A DNA stretch of 64,000 nucleotides from Quisquiliibacterium transsilvanicum (GCF_014202215.1 NZ_JACHGB010000005.1:62001-126000), one strand, 5' to 3'; counted from the first letter of the stretch, positions 53,555 through 63,542 are shown. The notes: generated by a model from the sequence alone, not told the origin. Numbers and translations: made by a program.

Positions 53555-53589
53555 CGGTGGGCTCGGTAAGGGAAGTTCTGGGGCGCCGC

Positions 53590-54276
53590 TCACCAGTACG
53601 CCGGCACGTTACGCGCGAAGCTGCCGTGCAGCTCCAGGCAGCGGCCGAACCAGGCATGCAGCGGGTCGTCGTCGGCCAGCAGGCGGTACGGGCTCATGAT
53701 GCGCGCCCACTGCAGGGCGCCGAAAGGCAGGTAATCGGAGTACGTCGGCTGTGCGCCGCCGAGGAAGGGCTGTGACTTCAGCGTCATCCGCATCGGCTCG
53801 AGGCCGGCGCGGAAGGCCGGCAGCATCGCGTCGCGCTCGGCCTGCACCTCCGCCAGCGGGCGGCCCAGGCGCTGCTCGCGGGACTGGCGGAAGTAGTCGC
53901 GATCGACAGGGTCGATCCGCTCGTACAAGTCGGCGGCGATCATCCGGAAGATCGGCGCATGCAGCTGCGTGGCCGTCCAGTTCTGCATGAACACCGCATA
54001 GGCGCGGCCTGCCGGGCCGCCGAACAGTGAAGGGCGCTCGGGAAAGCGCGCCTCGAGGTGCTCGGCAATCGCCCAGCTGTCGCCGACCAGGGTGCCGTCG
54101 TGGTCGAGCACCGGCACCATGCGCTGCCCGCCGCCGATCGCGGCGATGCCGGCGAAACTGGTGCGGCGGGATTCCCATTCCAGGCCCTTGTGCGCCAGCG
54201 CCATTGCGCTGCGCCAGCAGAAGGGGCTGAAGCAGCGCCCCTGGTCACCGACGAGTTCGTGGAGGATCAGGCTCAT
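53590..54276 (-). CDS. Glutathione S-transferase family protein
   Basis: 228-residue GST: N-domain MSLILHELVGDQGRCFSPFCWRSAMALAHKGL with FSPFCWR instead of the more usual SPxxxRv, then MVPVLDHDGTLVGDSWAIAEHLEARFP for glutathione binding, and a helical C-domain (QPTYSDYLPFGALQWARI). It resembles the beta-etherase/GstB-like branch, but the substrate is unknown. It starts 16 bases after the end of the selenocysteine tRNA on the same strand. Confidence 0.83.
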   Translation of the reverse strand: MSLILHELVGDQGRCFSPFCWRSAMALAHKGLEWESRRTSFAGIAAIGGGQRMVPVLDHDGTLVGDSWAIAEHLEARFPERPSLFGGPAGRAYAVFMQNWTATQLHAPIFRMIAADLYERIDPVDRDYFRQSREQRLGRPLAEVQAERDAMLPAFRAGLEPMRMTLKSQPFLGGAQPTYSDYLPFGALQWARIMSPYRLLADDDPLHAWFGRCLELHGSFARNVPAYW

Positions 54277-54291
54277 GGCATCCTGGAAAAG

Positions 54292-54387
54292 TGGCGGAGG
54301 GAAATGGGAGTCGAACCCACCCGGCAACGCTTGGCGCCGCCCACCGGGTTTGAAGCCCGGCCGATCCACCAGGATCGTTTTCCCTCC
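54292..54387 (-). tRNA. selC: tRNA-Sec (anticodon TCA)
   Basis: 96-base tRNA-like gene on the minus strand: 8-base acceptor stem (GGAGGGAA at the 5' end, TTCCCTCC near the 3' end), encoded CCA at 54292-54294, discriminator G, anticodon stem-loop GGGCTTCAAACCC-like with TCA at 54351-54353, a long variable arm, and the T arm GGGTTCGACTCCC. The long acceptor stem, long extra arm and TCA anticodon identify selenocysteine tRNA. selA lies 211 bases upstream on the same strand. Confidence 0.93.
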
Positions 54388-54598
54388 GTTGAACAAGACC
54401 CGACCTGCGCACTGCCGGCCCACCGCGAAGAGCCCGCCTTCGATGGGCACACGATGTACGCAGGCCATGCACGCAGGCGATGCTGCGCAGCATACCAACA
54501 CGGTCGCAGTATTCGAGGCTCTGGATGGCCCGTTTTCGGCCCAGGCGGCTTGCACCCCGGACGCGGGCCGTGGCCGATGCGGCACGCGGCGCCGACGA
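54388..54598. other. selA-selC gap without selB
   Basis: 211 bases between selA and the selenocysteine tRNA. No coding remnant of the SelB elongation factor is recognisable here on either strand. The region presumably carries the tRNA promoter. Confidence 0.5.
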
Positions 54599-56089
54599 TC
54601 ATTTGTCGCGCAGAATGCGCCCAAGCTCATCGCACTGCGCCTGCAGCGGCCCGGCGTCCTCCAGGCAGCGCAGATCGAGCAGCAGCCGGTCGTCGGCGAT
54701 GCGGCCGATCACCGGGCGCGGCAGCGCGCGCAGCGCAGCGGCCAGCGCATCGAGCGCCCGCCCGGCGCCCTTGCGCTCGACCGGCGCAATCGCCAGCCCC
54801 GCGGAGGCGAGCCGGTCGACCGGCAGCGAGCCCGAGCCGATCTGCCCCTGCAACTCCACCGGCTCGACCGAGAAGCGGGGCGCGACCGCGTTCGCGAGCA
54901 GCGGGCGCAAGGCTTGAGCCTGAGCCCGGATCTCATCGATCGGGCGCACCAGCATCCGCAACGTGGGGAGATCGCGCGCCAGGCGCTCGGGGCGCAGGTA
55001 GAGCGCAAGCGTCGCCTCGAGCGCCGCCAGCGGCAGCTTGCTCACGCGCAGCGCACGCTTCATCGGAAAGGCGCGGATGCGGCCGATCGCCTCGCGGGTG
55101 CCCACGATCAGCCCGGCCTGCGGTCCGCCCAGCAGCTTGTCGCCGCTGAAGCTGACGACGTCGCAGCCGGCGGCGAGCTTCTCCTGCGGCGTGGGCTCCC
55201 TGGGCAGTCCGTAGGCGCCTAGGTCGACCAGCGAGCCCGCGCCCAGGTCGCTGGCCAGCGGCAGACCCCGGGCGTGCGCGATCTCGGCCAGCCTGGCCTC
55301 GTCCACCGACGAGGTGAAGCCCTGGATCGCGTAGTTGCTTGTGTGCACCTTCATCAGCAGCGCGGTGCGGTCGCCGATCGCACGCTCGTAGTCGTGAGGA
55401 TGCGTGCGGTTGGTCGTGCCCACCTCGACCAGCGTGGCGCCGGCCGCCTCCATGACGTCGGGCATCCGGAAGGCGCCGCCGATCTCGACGAGTTCGCCGC
55501 GCGACACGATCACCTCGCGGCCCCGCGCCAGCGCGGCGATCGTCAGCAGCACCGCCGCGGCGTTGTTGTTGACCACCGTGGCCGCCTGCGCGCCGGTCAG
55601 CGCGCACAGCATCTCCTCGACCAGGGCATCGCGGTCGCCACGCCGGCCGGTATCGAGGTCGTACTCGAGGTTGTTTGGACCGGCCATCATCGCGACCAGA
55701 TGCGAGACCGCCGCATCGGCCAGCACGGCACGGCCCAGGTTGGTGTGCAGCACGGTGCCGGTCAGGTTGATGACCTGCCGCATCCGCGGCGCAAGCCGGC
55801 GCTCCACCCGCCTGGACAGCGCCTGCTGCAGCGATTCTGCGCCGAGGGAGCCGGCATCCAGGACGCCGGCCAGCGCTTTCGCGCGCAGCGCATCGAGCAG
55901 CCCGCGCGCCTCGCCCGCGACCAGGGTGTGACCATGCTCGGCCAGCAGCGCCGACGCGCCGGGCAGGCGCAGCAGTCCGTCCACTGAAGGCAGATCCTTC
56001 GGGCCGGCCCTGGAACTTCCTTCGGCGTGCCGGGCCGGCGATGGCTCGGCGAAGGGATCGGGGTCGGTGTGCATGGTCGTGGCGCTCAT
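54599..56089 (-). CDS. selA: L-seryl-tRNA(Sec) selenium transferase
   Basis: 496-residue PLP enzyme that converts Ser-tRNA(Sec) to selenocysteinyl-tRNA using selenophosphate. Motifs are RQVINLTGTVLHTNLGRAVL, NNLEYDLDTGRRGDRDALV, VNNNAAAVLL and the PLP lysine in VVSFSGDKLLGGPQAGLIVG. The N-terminal ~30 residues are an acidic/Pro-rich addition before PSVDGLLRLP, where the family normally starts, so a later start is possible. It stands just upstream of its tRNA. selB and selD are not in the window. Confidence 0.94.
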   Translation of the reverse strand: MSATTMHTDPDPFAEPSPARHAEGSSRAGPKDLPSVDGLLRLPGASALLAEHGHTLVAGEARGLLDALRAKALAGVLDAGSLGAESLQQALSRRVERRLAPRMRQVINLTGTVLHTNLGRAVLADAAVSHLVAMMAGPNNLEYDLDTGRRGDRDALVEEMLCALTGAQAATVVNNNAAAVLLTIAALARGREVIVSRGELVEIGGAFRMPDVMEAAGATLVEVGTTNRTHPHDYERAIGDRTALLMKVHTSNYAIQGFTSSVDEARLAEIAHARGLPLASDLGAGSLVDLGAYGLPREPTPQEKLAAGCDVVSFSGDKLLGGPQAGLIVGTREAIGRIRAFPMKRALRVSKLPLAALEATLALYLRPERLARDLPTLRMLVRPIDEIRAQAQALRPLLANAVAPRFSVEPVELQGQIGSGSLPVDRLASAGLAIAPVERKGAGRALDALAAALRALPRPVIGRIADDRLLLDLRCLEDAGPLQAQCDELGRILRDK

Positions 56090-56276
56090 GGTCGGGCGGG
56101 CATCGCGGGCGCTGCCCGCGCGCGCCAGCCTTTCTGACGCGTCCTGGCCATCCTAACCTCGACCGGGGCCGCTTCGCCGGCAAGACGGATTCCGCGTAAG
56201 CGAAACGCGTCCGCCGCGGCCGGCATGGCGCACGGCGCGCGCGCTGGTGCAGACTGCCGATTCCGCCCTCACGCCC

Positions 56277-57107
56277 ATGGACACCGAGATGGAAAACACC
56301 AGCCCGCCGTCGCCCGCGAAGGCGCCGGTAAACCCGGTCCTCGCGGCCACCATCATGCTGCTGCGCGACGACCGCGGCGCGCTCGAGGTCTTCATGGTGC
56401 AGCGCCATCACCAGATCGACTTCGCCACCGGCGCGCTGGTCTTCCCCGGCGGCAAGACCGACCCCGCGGACCGCGAACCCGCGCTGCGTCCGCACTGCCC
56501 CGGCTGCGAAGGACTGGACGACGAGGCGCTCGCACTGCGCGTGTCAGCGGTGCGCGAAACCTTCGAGGAGTGCGGCGTGCTGGTCGCGCGGGCCCGGGGA
56601 GAGCAGACGCTGCTGCCGGAATCGCGGGTGCGCCCGCTCGAGACCGCGCACCGCGCCGACCTGCTCGCCGGCCGGTACACGATGCGCGACCTGGTGGAAC
56701 AGCACGGGCTGGAGCTCGCCACCGACGTGCTGGTGCCCTTCGCGCACTGGATCACGCCGGACTTCATGCCCAAGCGCTTCGACACCTGGTTCTACCTGGT
56801 GCCCGCCCCGGAGGACCAGGTGGCCGCGCACGACGGCGAAGAGTCGGTGGACTCGGTCTGGGTCAAGCCCGCGGACGCGATCGCCGAGGCGAAGGCCGGC
56901 CGTCGCACAATCATCTTCCCGACGCTGAACAACCTGATGAAGCTCGCGCGCAGCAGCAGCGTGGAAGAGGCCATCCATCGGGCGCGCACCGAGCCGCTGG
57001 TGACGGTGCTGCCCACGGTGCACAAGACCGAGGCGGGCAAGGTGCTGCGCATCACGCCCGAGGCCGGCTACGAACTGAACGAAGTGCCGATGGAAGGGCG
57101 CCCCTGA
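56277..57107 (+). CDS. NUDIX hydrolase
   Basis: 276-residue Nudix-fold protein. The start of the Nudix region is GALVFPGGKTDPADREP; after an insertion of ~25 residues containing HCPGC, it continues as RVSAVRETFEECGVLVA, giving the RETFEECG core of the Nudix box. This long-insert form matches the NUDT19/RppH-unlike group often linked to CoA or acyl-CoA diphosphate hydrolysis. ATG 56277 is chosen; an ATG at 56289 and one at 56247 are alternatives. There is no clear ribosome binding site. Confidence 0.82.
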   Translation: MDTEMENTSPPSPAKAPVNPVLAATIMLLRDDRGALEVFMVQRHHQIDFATGALVFPGGKTDPADREPALRPHCPGCEGLDDEALALRVSAVRETFEECGVLVARARGEQTLLPESRVRPLETAHRADLLAGRYTMRDLVEQHGLELATDVLVPFAHWITPDFMPKRFDTWFYLVPAPEDQVAAHDGEESVDSVWVKPADAIAEAKAGRRTIIFPTLNNLMKLARSSSVEEAIHRARTEPLVTVLPTVHKTEAGKVLRITPEAGYELNEVPMEGRP

Positions 57108-57202
57108 ACTGGCGCTTCGATCCGGCCGTTCGCGCAGGCGCCTGCTCCGAGGGCCGCTGACGCCTGCGGCCGGCGCGGCGCCCGGCAGCGCCGCCGGGCG
57201 GA

Positions 57203-57230
57203 CCCCGGGCGGCCCGCGGCCCGCCCGGGG
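57203..57230. terminator. Hairpin between convergent genes
   Basis: Perfect 10-base stem CCCCGGGCGG / CCGCCCGGGG with an 8-base loop, between the Nudix stop and the end of the convergent Bug gene. No T-run follows, so termination efficiency is uncertain. Confidence 0.5.
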
Positions 57231-57242
57231 ATGCGTCCCGAC

Positions 57243-58217
57243 TCAGTCGGTGCGCGCGCCCGACACCTTGACCAGCTTTTCGATGACCGGGCTGGTGGCC
57301 TCGAAGTTGCGCCTGAACTGCTCGGCGCTGCCGCCCACTCCCTCCAGGCCGAACACCTGGAAGCGCGCCTTCATCGGCGTGGACTGCGAGATCTCGCGCG
57401 CCTGCTTCTCGAGCAGGTCGAGGATGGGCTTCGGGGTGCCCGCCGGCGCCGACAGCGTGAACCACGCGACGGTCAGGAACTCCTTGTCGGTGAAGCCGGC
57501 CTCGGCCATCGTCGGCACGTCGGGCAGCTCGGGCAGGCGTTTCGCCGCCATCACTGCCAGCGGCCGCACCCGGCCGGACTTGACGTGGGGCAGGATCGGG
57601 CCGAGGGTGCCGATGCCCCAGGGGACGACGCCCCCGGCAAGGTCCTGCACGTACGGGCCCTCGCTCTTGTAAGGCACGTGCGACATCTCGAGATTGCGCG
57701 ACTGGCTCAGGTACGCGCTCATCAGGTGGCCCGCCGAACCGGTTCCGTATGAGCCGTAGCTCAGCTTGCCCTTGCCCTGCTGCGCCCAGGCCATGAATTC
57801 CTTCATGTTCCGGGCGGGCACGTCCTTGTTCACGGTCAGCACCAGGCTGGTGGTGGCCACCTCGGACAGCACCGCGAGATCGCGCGTGACGTCGTAGGGC
57901 ACCTTGGCGAACATGTGACGCGCGTAGTAGATGGGCGTGGAATATGCGAGCAGCAGCGTGTAGCCGTCCGGCGTGGCGCGGGCCACCGCCTGCGTGCCGA
58001 TCATCCCCGAGGCGCCCGTCCGGTTCTCGACCACGAAGGGCTGCTTGAGGCGCTTGCTGAACTCCTCGGCCATCACGCGGGCGATGATGTCGGTGGCCCC
58101 GCCCGGTCCGGCGGGCACGACAAGGGTGACCGGCCTGCTCGGATAGTCCTGGGCGTACGCGATGCTGCCGCAGACCAGCGCAGCGATCGACAGGATGGAT
58201 TTGAAGCTGAAGCGCAT
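57243..58217 (-). CDS. Tripartite tricarboxylate transporter substrate-binding protein (Bug/TctC)
   Basis: 324-residue periplasmic receptor with a signal peptide (FKSILSIAALVCGSIAYAQ) and the Bug pattern YPSRPVTLVVPAGPGGATDIIARVM, VVENRTGASGMIGTQAVA and SHVPYKSEGPYVQDLAGGVV. The ligand-binding GGATD loop is intact. No TctAB permease genes are nearby. It lies 112 bases upstream of the MFS transporter's end, same strand. The ligand is a small carboxylate at best guess. Confidence 0.9.
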   Translation of the reverse strand: MRFSFKSILSIAALVCGSIAYAQDYPSRPVTLVVPAGPGGATDIIARVMAEEFSKRLKQPFVVENRTGASGMIGTQAVARATPDGYTLLLAYSTPIYYARHMFAKVPYDVTRDLAVLSEVATTSLVLTVNKDVPARNMKEFMAWAQQGKGKLSYGSYGTGSAGHLMSAYLSQSRNLEMSHVPYKSEGPYVQDLAGGVVPWGIGTLGPILPHVKSGRVRPLAVMAAKRLPELPDVPTMAEAGFTDKEFLTVAWFTLSAPAGTPKPILDLLEKQAREISQSTPMKARFQVFGLEGVGGSAEQFRRNFEATSPVIEKLVKVSGARTD

Positions 58218-58329
58218 GGGTTTCGTCCTTTGATTGCGGCCCGGATGGCGCGCGCCGTGCGCGCCGGGGCGATGCCCGAGCCAGTATAGGTTCGGGCCGG
58301 TCCGTCGCGCCAGCTAGGGTCGACCCGGT

Positions 58330-59559
58330 TCAGCCTGCCAGCGCGGGCGGCGGCGGCCGCAGGTAGGCGAACAGGAACTGGAGCGTTCCGGCGGCCAGCC
58401 CCAGCCCGACGCCGAAGCGCCAGGCGAACTCGTAGGAGCCGAAGAAATCGAAGGCCAGGCCGCCGCCGAAGGCGCCCAGCGTGCTGCCGACCTGGTGGCT
58501 CATGAAGGCGAGTCCCTGGATCATCGCCTGCCAGCGCAGCCCGAACATCTCGGCCACCGACCCCGCGATCAGCGGCGACACGCCCAGCCACAGGAAACCC
58601 ATCAGGCCCGCAAAGAGCAGCGTGCTCTCCGGCGTGGGCGCGGCCGAGAAGAACCAGGCCAGCACCAGCGAGCGCGTGACGTACAGCAGGCCGAGCAGGG
58701 CCTGCTTGGACCAGCGTCCGCCCGCCCAGCCGAAAAACAGGCTGCCCAGCACGTTGAAGCCGCCGATCATTCCCAGCGCCTGCGCGCTGAGCATCGGGTC
58801 CATGCCGCAGATCTCGAGGTAGGACGGCAGGTGCGTGGTCAGGAAGACCAGCTGCATGCCGCAGACGAAGAAGGCGCCGGTCATCACCAGGAAGGGCGGG
58901 TGGCGCAGCGCGGCGCGGGCCATCGAGCGCGCGGTCGATTCGTCGGTCTGGCCCGGCGCGGACGGCGGCAGCGCGACCTTGTCGATGCGGCCCGCGATCC
59001 AGGCGGCCGGCAGCATGGCGACTGCCATCACGAGGAAGCCGATCACTCCGGCGCGCCAGCCGAAGCCGGTCTGCAGGTACTGGCCGATCGGCGCGGCCAG
59101 CATCGCGCCCAGCGAACCTGCAGCAGAGACCAGGCCCAGCACGGTGCTGCGGACCGCGACAGGCACCGCGCGCGAAGCCACCGAGTTCGCGATCGACGAC
59201 GCGGTGCAGGCCAGCGACAGACCGATCAGCAGGCCGGCGCCGATGGTGACGCCGAGCGCGCCCTGGGCGGTTGCCAGGAAGGCCAGCCCGGCGAGGTAGA
59301 ACAGTCCGCCGGCGACCATGATCCTGCGAAAACCCATCCGCACCACCAGGGCCCCGGTGATCGGCTGGGCGATGCCCCAGGCGATGTTCTGGATCGCGAT
59401 CGCGAAGGTGAACTCGGACACCGAGATCGCAATGTCGCGGGTCATCGGCTGCATGAAGATGCCGAGGCTCTGGCGCAGCCCGAGGGCCAGCGTGAGCATC
59501 ACCGAGGCCGCGATGAGGATGCCCGCGGCGGGGCGAAGACTGTCGTAGGTGTTTCTCAC
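58330..59559 (-). CDS. MFS transporter
   Basis: 409-residue permease with about twelve membrane segments, beginning SLRPAAGILIAASVMLTLALGLRQSLGIFMQPMTRDI, a start typical of the oxalate/formate-like MFS group. It carries RMGFRRIMVAGG, a motif-A variant, in the first half. The start is uncertain: GTG 59559 puts the first helix about 10 residues in, while the next ATG-type start upstream (59694) adds a 45-residue non-hydrophobic leader. The substrate is unknown. Confidence 0.83.
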   Translation of the reverse strand: MRNTYDSLRPAAGILIAASVMLTLALGLRQSLGIFMQPMTRDIAISVSEFTFAIAIQNIAWGIAQPITGALVVRMGFRRIMVAGGLFYLAGLAFLATAQGALGVTIGAGLLIGLSLACTASSIANSVASRAVPVAVRSTVLGLVSAAGSLGAMLAAPIGQYLQTGFGWRAGVIGFLVMAVAMLPAAWIAGRIDKVALPPSAPGQTDESTARSMARAALRHPPFLVMTGAFFVCGMQLVFLTTHLPSYLEICGMDPMLSAQALGMIGGFNVLGSLFFGWAGGRWSKQALLGLLYVTRSLVLAWFFSAAPTPESTLLFAGLMGFLWLGVSPLIAGSVAEMFGLRWQAMIQGLAFMSHQVGSTLGAFGGGLAFDFFGSYEFAWRFGVGLGLAAGTLQFLFAYLRPPPPALAG

Positions 59560-59684
59560 GGGCGGCTCCGGCTGCGGCGGCGCCGCACCCGCGCAAGCGT
59601 GACTGAAATCGGCGCGCTTTGCACGGCCGGGCCGATGCGCGCCGATGCGCGACAATCCGGTCACCCCGTTCCTGGAACAGAACC

Positions 59685-60542
59685 GTGAGCTCAATCGCCC
59701 TGATCACCACCTGCAAGGGAAGGCTGCACCACCTGCGCGAGACCCTGCCGCTGATGGCCGCGCAGGGCGCTGACGAGGTGGTCGTGGTCGACTACGGCTG
59801 CCCGGACGGCGCGGGCGACTGGGTGGAGCACGAGTTCCCCGGCGTGCGCGTCGTGCGGCTGACCGACGACCCCGGCTTCTGCCTGCCGCGGGCGCGCAAC
59901 GCAGGCGCCCGGGCGTCGAGCTCCGAATGGCTCGCATTCGTCGACGCCGACGTGAAGCTGCTGCCGGGCTGGATCGGCTGGCTGCGCGGGCACCTGGAGG
60001 ATGGACGCTTCTATCGCGCCAGCGCGGTGGCCGGCGTGCGCGACCTGGAGACCTTCGGCTCGGTGGTCTGTCCGCGCCGCGCGTTCGAGACGATCGGCGG
60101 CTACGACGATGCGATGCGGGGCTGGGGCGGCGAGGACGTCGACCTCTACACCCGGCTATCGCAGATCGGCCTGGCCGACACCGACTACCCCGCCAGCCTG
60201 GTCGACGTGATCCGCCACGGCGACGACCAGCGCACGCGCTGGTACGAGATCAAGGACCGCCGGCTGCAGGACGTGGTCAGCCACTGCTACCTGGCCGCGA
60301 AGTCTCAGCTGCTGGCCTTCCGCGGGCCGGGCCAGCCGCTGGAGCTGGAGGTGCGCGCCAGGTTGATCGAGCAGACCCGCAGGCAGCTGGCCGCCTGGAA
60401 CGGCGACGAGAGCGAGCCGCTTCCGGTGCTGAAATACACGATGGCCGGCGGTGGCTGGCTGCCGCCGCCCTTCGTGATGCGCAGGCAGGTGCAGTTCACG
60501 ATCCGGGTCGAGCGGCGCCGCGACGTCAAGCCGGCGCGCTGA
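59685..60542 (+). CDS. Family 2 glycosyltransferase
   Basis: 285-residue GT-A fold enzyme: SSIALITTCKGRLHHLRETLPLM at the N-terminus, a DYGCPDGAGDWVE loop for the nucleotide sugar, the metal-binding FVDADVKLLPGW (DxD-like) near residue 85, and GGYDDAMRGWGGEDVDLYTRL, the conserved ED acceptor/catalytic motif of chondroitin-synthase-like GT2 enzymes. It starts with GTG 59685, with GGAACAG 5 bases before it. Its last 17 bases overlap the convergent epimerase gene. Confidence 0.85.
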   Translation: MSSIALITTCKGRLHHLRETLPLMAAQGADEVVVVDYGCPDGAGDWVEHEFPGVRVVRLTDDPGFCLPRARNAGARASSSEWLAFVDADVKLLPGWIGWLRGHLEDGRFYRASAVAGVRDLETFGSVVCPRRAFETIGGYDDAMRGWGGEDVDLYTRLSQIGLADTDYPASLVDVIRHGDDQRTRWYEIKDRRLQDVVSHCYLAAKSQLLAFRGPGQPLELEVRARLIEQTRRQLAAWNGDESEPLPVLKYTMAGGGWLPPPFVMRRQVQFTIRVERRRDVKPAR

Positions 60543-61431
60543 GCGCCCGAAAGTCCCGGATCAGCCGCGCCAGGCCTTCGCGCAGGCCCACCTCGGCCCG
60601 CCAGCCGAGCAGTTCAGCGGCCCGGCCGGGATCGCCGTGGAAACTGTGGACGTCGAAGCTGCGCGATGGCGCCTCGACGATCGGCGAGCGGCTGCCGGCC
60701 AGTTCGACCGCGAGCGCGGCAAGTTCGCCCAGGGTCGTCGGCACGCCGGTGAGCAGGTGGAGCGGTGCCAGCGACTCGCCGCTCTCCAGGCTCCGGACCA
60801 CTGCGAGAATTCCACGCACCGTGTCGGCGACGTGCGTGAAGTCGAAGGTGCAGTCGCGGCCGTCCACGCGCAGCGGGCGGCCGAGCACCGCGTTGCGGGC
60901 GAAGGCGGGCACGACGCGGTCCGCATGGTCGTCGGTCGAACCATAGACGTTGGAAAAGCGCAGGATCGCGCTGCGCAGGCCGGAGCCCGACACCAGGTCC
61001 TCCGCCTCCACCTTGGAACGGCCGTAGGCATTGACGGGGGCGCGCGGCGAGGCCTCGCCCGCGGGCAGGCGGGCCGGCTGGCCGTACACCTCGCGGCTGC
61101 TCGCATAGATCACCCAGGGGGCTTCGGGGCGCGAGAGGGCGGCCTCGAGCAGGACCCGGGTGCCGCCGACGTTCACTTCGCGGCAGGTTTGCGGATCGCG
61201 CTCGCCATCGACCACCCGGGACACCGCAGCGAGGTGGACCACGCCGCAGCAGCCCTCCAGGGCCTGGCCCACGGCGGAAGGGTCGAGCAGGTCGCCGCGC
61301 GACTCGTCCGGCGCGCGCAGATCGAGGCCGCTCACCGCGTGGCCTGCCGCGCGCAGTGCGCTCGACAACGCCGTTCCGATGAGGCCGTGAGAGCCGGTGA
61401 CGAGGATTGGCAGCGGGTTTGGCAAGGACAT
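60526..61431 (-). CDS. NAD-dependent epimerase/dehydratase family protein
   Basis: 301-residue extended SDR acting on nucleotide sugars or related compounds. Dinucleotide motif ILVTGSHGLIGTALSSALRAAGH; catalytic YGRSK (Tyr-X3-Lys) with serine in IYASSREVYG; C-terminal FDFTHVADTVRGI, typical of GalE/RfbB-like epimerases. The exact reaction is unknown. It is convergent with the adjacent glycosyltransferase, so both may serve surface polysaccharide synthesis. Confidence 0.87.
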   Translation of the reverse strand: MSLPNPLPILVTGSHGLIGTALSSALRAAGHAVSGLDLRAPDESRGDLLDPSAVGQALEGCCGVVHLAAVSRVVDGERDPQTCREVNVGGTRVLLEAALSRPEAPWVIYASSREVYGQPARLPAGEASPRAPVNAYGRSKVEAEDLVSGSGLRSAILRFSNVYGSTDDHADRVVPAFARNAVLGRPLRVDGRDCTFDFTHVADTVRGILAVVRSLESGESLAPLHLLTGVPTTLGELAALAVELAGSRSPIVEAPSRSFDVHSFHGDPGRAAELLGWRAEVGLREGLARLIRDFRALSAPA

Positions 61432-61551
61432 GCGACGGAACCATGGAGGACGCGGCGGTGCGGCTGCCGCGGGGATCGGATTGTCGCAGAACGACCGCCC
61501 CAGCCTCGCGGCCCTGGCCGCACCGGCCGTGCCCAGGCAGGCGCGGCCACT

Positions 61552-62655
61552 TCAGCCCGCGACGGCTCCGCCCTGCTCCGGCTTCAGAAACACCCTCGCC
61601 TTCCTCGGCGAGACGACCACGATCTCACCCTCGCGCAGCCCGAGCTCGCGGAACCGCTCCGCCGCCATCTGCGCTTCGATCACCGGATCGTGACCGCCAG
61701 GCGCACCGGCATCGCGCGGCAGCAGCTCGAGCCGCACCAGCGGACCGATCGCGATCGCACGCTGCAGCTCGGCAACGATGCCCACGGCGCCGGGGCGGTA
61801 GCGCTCCACCGAAAGGTCGTGCGGCCGCACGTAGGCGAAGGCCTGCGCGTCGCGCGCGCCGGCGTGCTCGGGCGTGTCGATCGCCAGGCCGGCCAGGTGC
61901 GTGAGCCCCTCGTTCGCCCGGCCGTGGAACAGGTTCACGTCGCCCAGGAATCCATAGACGAAGGGACTGGCCGGGTGCTCCCAGACGTCCTGCGGCGTGC
62001 CGACCTGCTCGACGCGGCCCTGATTCATCAGCACCACCCGGTCGGCCACCTCCAGCGCCTCCTCCTGGTCATGCGTGACGAAGATGCTGGTGACGTGCAG
62101 ATCGTCATGCAGCCGGCGCAGCCAGCGGCGCAGCTCCTTGCGCACCTTCGCGTCGAGCGCGCCGAAGGGCTCGTCGAGCAGCAGCACCTTCGGCTCGACC
62201 GCCAGCGCCCGCGCCAGCGCGATCCGCTGGCGCTGTCCGCCCGACAGCTGCGCCGGGTAGCGGTCGGCAAGCCAGTCGAGCTGCACCAGCTGCAGCAGCT
62301 CGTGCACCTTGTCGCGGATCTGCGCCTCGGAAGGGCGGCGCGCGCGCGGCTTCACGCGCAGGCCGAAGGCGACGTTCTCGAACACGCTCATGTGCCGGAA
62401 CAGCGCGTAGTGCTGGAACACGAAGCCCACCTGGCGCTCGCGCACGTGCACGCCGGTGGCGTCCTCGCCGCTGAACAGGATGCTTCCGTGGTCGGCGGAT
62501 TCCAGCCCCGCGATGATGCGCAGCAGCGTTGTCTTGCCGCAGCCCGAAGGCCCAAGCAGGGCCAGCAGTTCGCCGGAGGCGATGTCCAGGTCGACCTCGC
62601 GCAGCGCCTGGAACTCGCCGAAGCGCTTGGAAACCTTGCGGATCTCGATGCTCAT
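61552..62655 (-). CDS. cysA: Sulfate/thiosulfate ABC transporter ATP-binding protein
   Basis: 367-residue ATPase of the CysTWA importer. Walker [10 protein letters not shown] (about residue 37), Q-loop FVFQHYALF, signature [15 protein letters not shown], Walker [13 protein letters not shown], and H-loop FVTHDQ. The C-terminal domain ([24 protein letters not shown]) is the TOBE-type regulatory part typical of CysA. ATG 62655 overlaps the cysW stop by 4 nt (ATGA), so it is the last gene of the operon. Confidence 0.92.
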   Translation of the reverse strand: MSIEIRKVSKRFGEFQALREVDLDIASGELLALLGPSGCGKTTLLRIIAGLESADHGSILFSGEDATGVHVRERQVGFVFQHYALFRHMSVFENVAFGLRVKPRARRPSEAQIRDKVHELLQLVQLDWLADRYPAQLSGGQRQRIALARALAVEPKVLLLDEPFGALDAKVRKELRRWLRRLHDDLHVTSIFVTHDQEEALEVADRVVLMNQGRVEQVGTPQDVWEHPASPFVYGFLGDVNLFHGRANEGLTHLAGLAIDTPEHAGARDAQAFAYVRPHDLSVERYRPGAVGIVAELQRAIAIGPLVRLELLPRDAGAPGGHDPVIEAQMAAERFRELGLREGEIVVVSPRKARVFLKPEQGGAVAG

Positions 62656-63542
62656 GTGGATTCCTTCGGCAGCGTTGCGGGGCGCTCGGGCGGCAAGGCG
62701 GCAACCGCATCGAGTTCGCGCTGGTGGCGCCACTCGATCACGGTCTTGATCACCAGGGTGACGATCGCGAGCAGCGCGAGCAGCGAGGCCACGGCGAACG
62801 CCGCCGCCGACTGGTATTCGTTGTAGAGGACTTCCACGTGCAGCGGCATGGTGTTGGTCTGGCCGCGGATGTGGCCGGACACCACCGAAACCGCGCCGAA
62901 CTCGCCCATCGCGCGCGCGTTGCAGAGGATGACGCCGTACAGCAGGCCCCACTTGATGTTGGGCAGGGTGACCCGCCAGAAGGTCTGCCAGCCCGTGGCG
63001 CCCAGCACCTGCGCCGCCTGTTCCTCCTCGTTGCCCTGCGCCTGCATCAGCGGGATCAGCTCGCGGGCGATGAAGGGGAAGGTCACGAAGATGGTGGCCA
63101 GCACGATGCCCGGCACCGCGAACACGATGCGGATGCCGTGCTCGGCCAGCCACGGCCCGAACCAGCCCTGCGCACCGAAGACCAGCACGTAGACCAGGCC
63201 GGCCACCACTGGCGACACCGAGAACGGCAGGTCGATCAATGTCGTGAGGAAGGACTTGCCGCGGAACTCGAACTTGGCGATCGCCCAGGCCGCGGCCACG
63301 CCGAACACCAGGTTCAGCGGCACCGCGATCAGGGCGGTGATCAGCGTCAGGCGGATCGCGGCCCATGCGTCGGGTTCGCGCAGAGCCTCGAGGTAGGCTC
63401 CCACGCCCTTGCGCAGCGCCTCGGCGAACACCGCCAGCAGCGGCAGCACCAGGAACAGCAGCATGAACGCGAGCGCGATGGCGATCAGCGCAAAGCGCAC
63501 CGCGCGCGACTCGCCATGGAGAGGCAGACGTGCGGCGCTCAT
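62652..63542 (-). CDS. cysW: Sulfate ABC transporter permease CysW
   Basis: 296-residue inner-membrane permease with about six helices. The EAA loop, which docks to CysA, is [48 protein letters not shown] and the [16 protein letters not shown] segment are characteristic of CysW. ATG 63542 overlaps the cysT stop by 4 nt. Confidence 0.93.
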   Translation of the reverse strand: MSAARLPLHGESRAVRFALIAIALAFMLLFLVLPLLAVFAEALRKGVGAYLEALREPDAWAAIRLTLITALIAVPLNLVFGVAAAWAIAKFEFRGKSFLTTLIDLPFSVSPVVAGLVYVLVFGAQGWFGPWLAEHGIRIVFAVPGIVLATIFVTFPFIARELIPLMQAQGNEEEQAAQVLGATGWQTFWRVTLPNIKWGLLYGVILCNARAMGEFGAVSVVSGHIRGQTNTMPLHVEVLYNEYQSAAAFAVASLLALLAIVTLVIKTVIEWRHQRELDAVAALPPERPATLPKEST

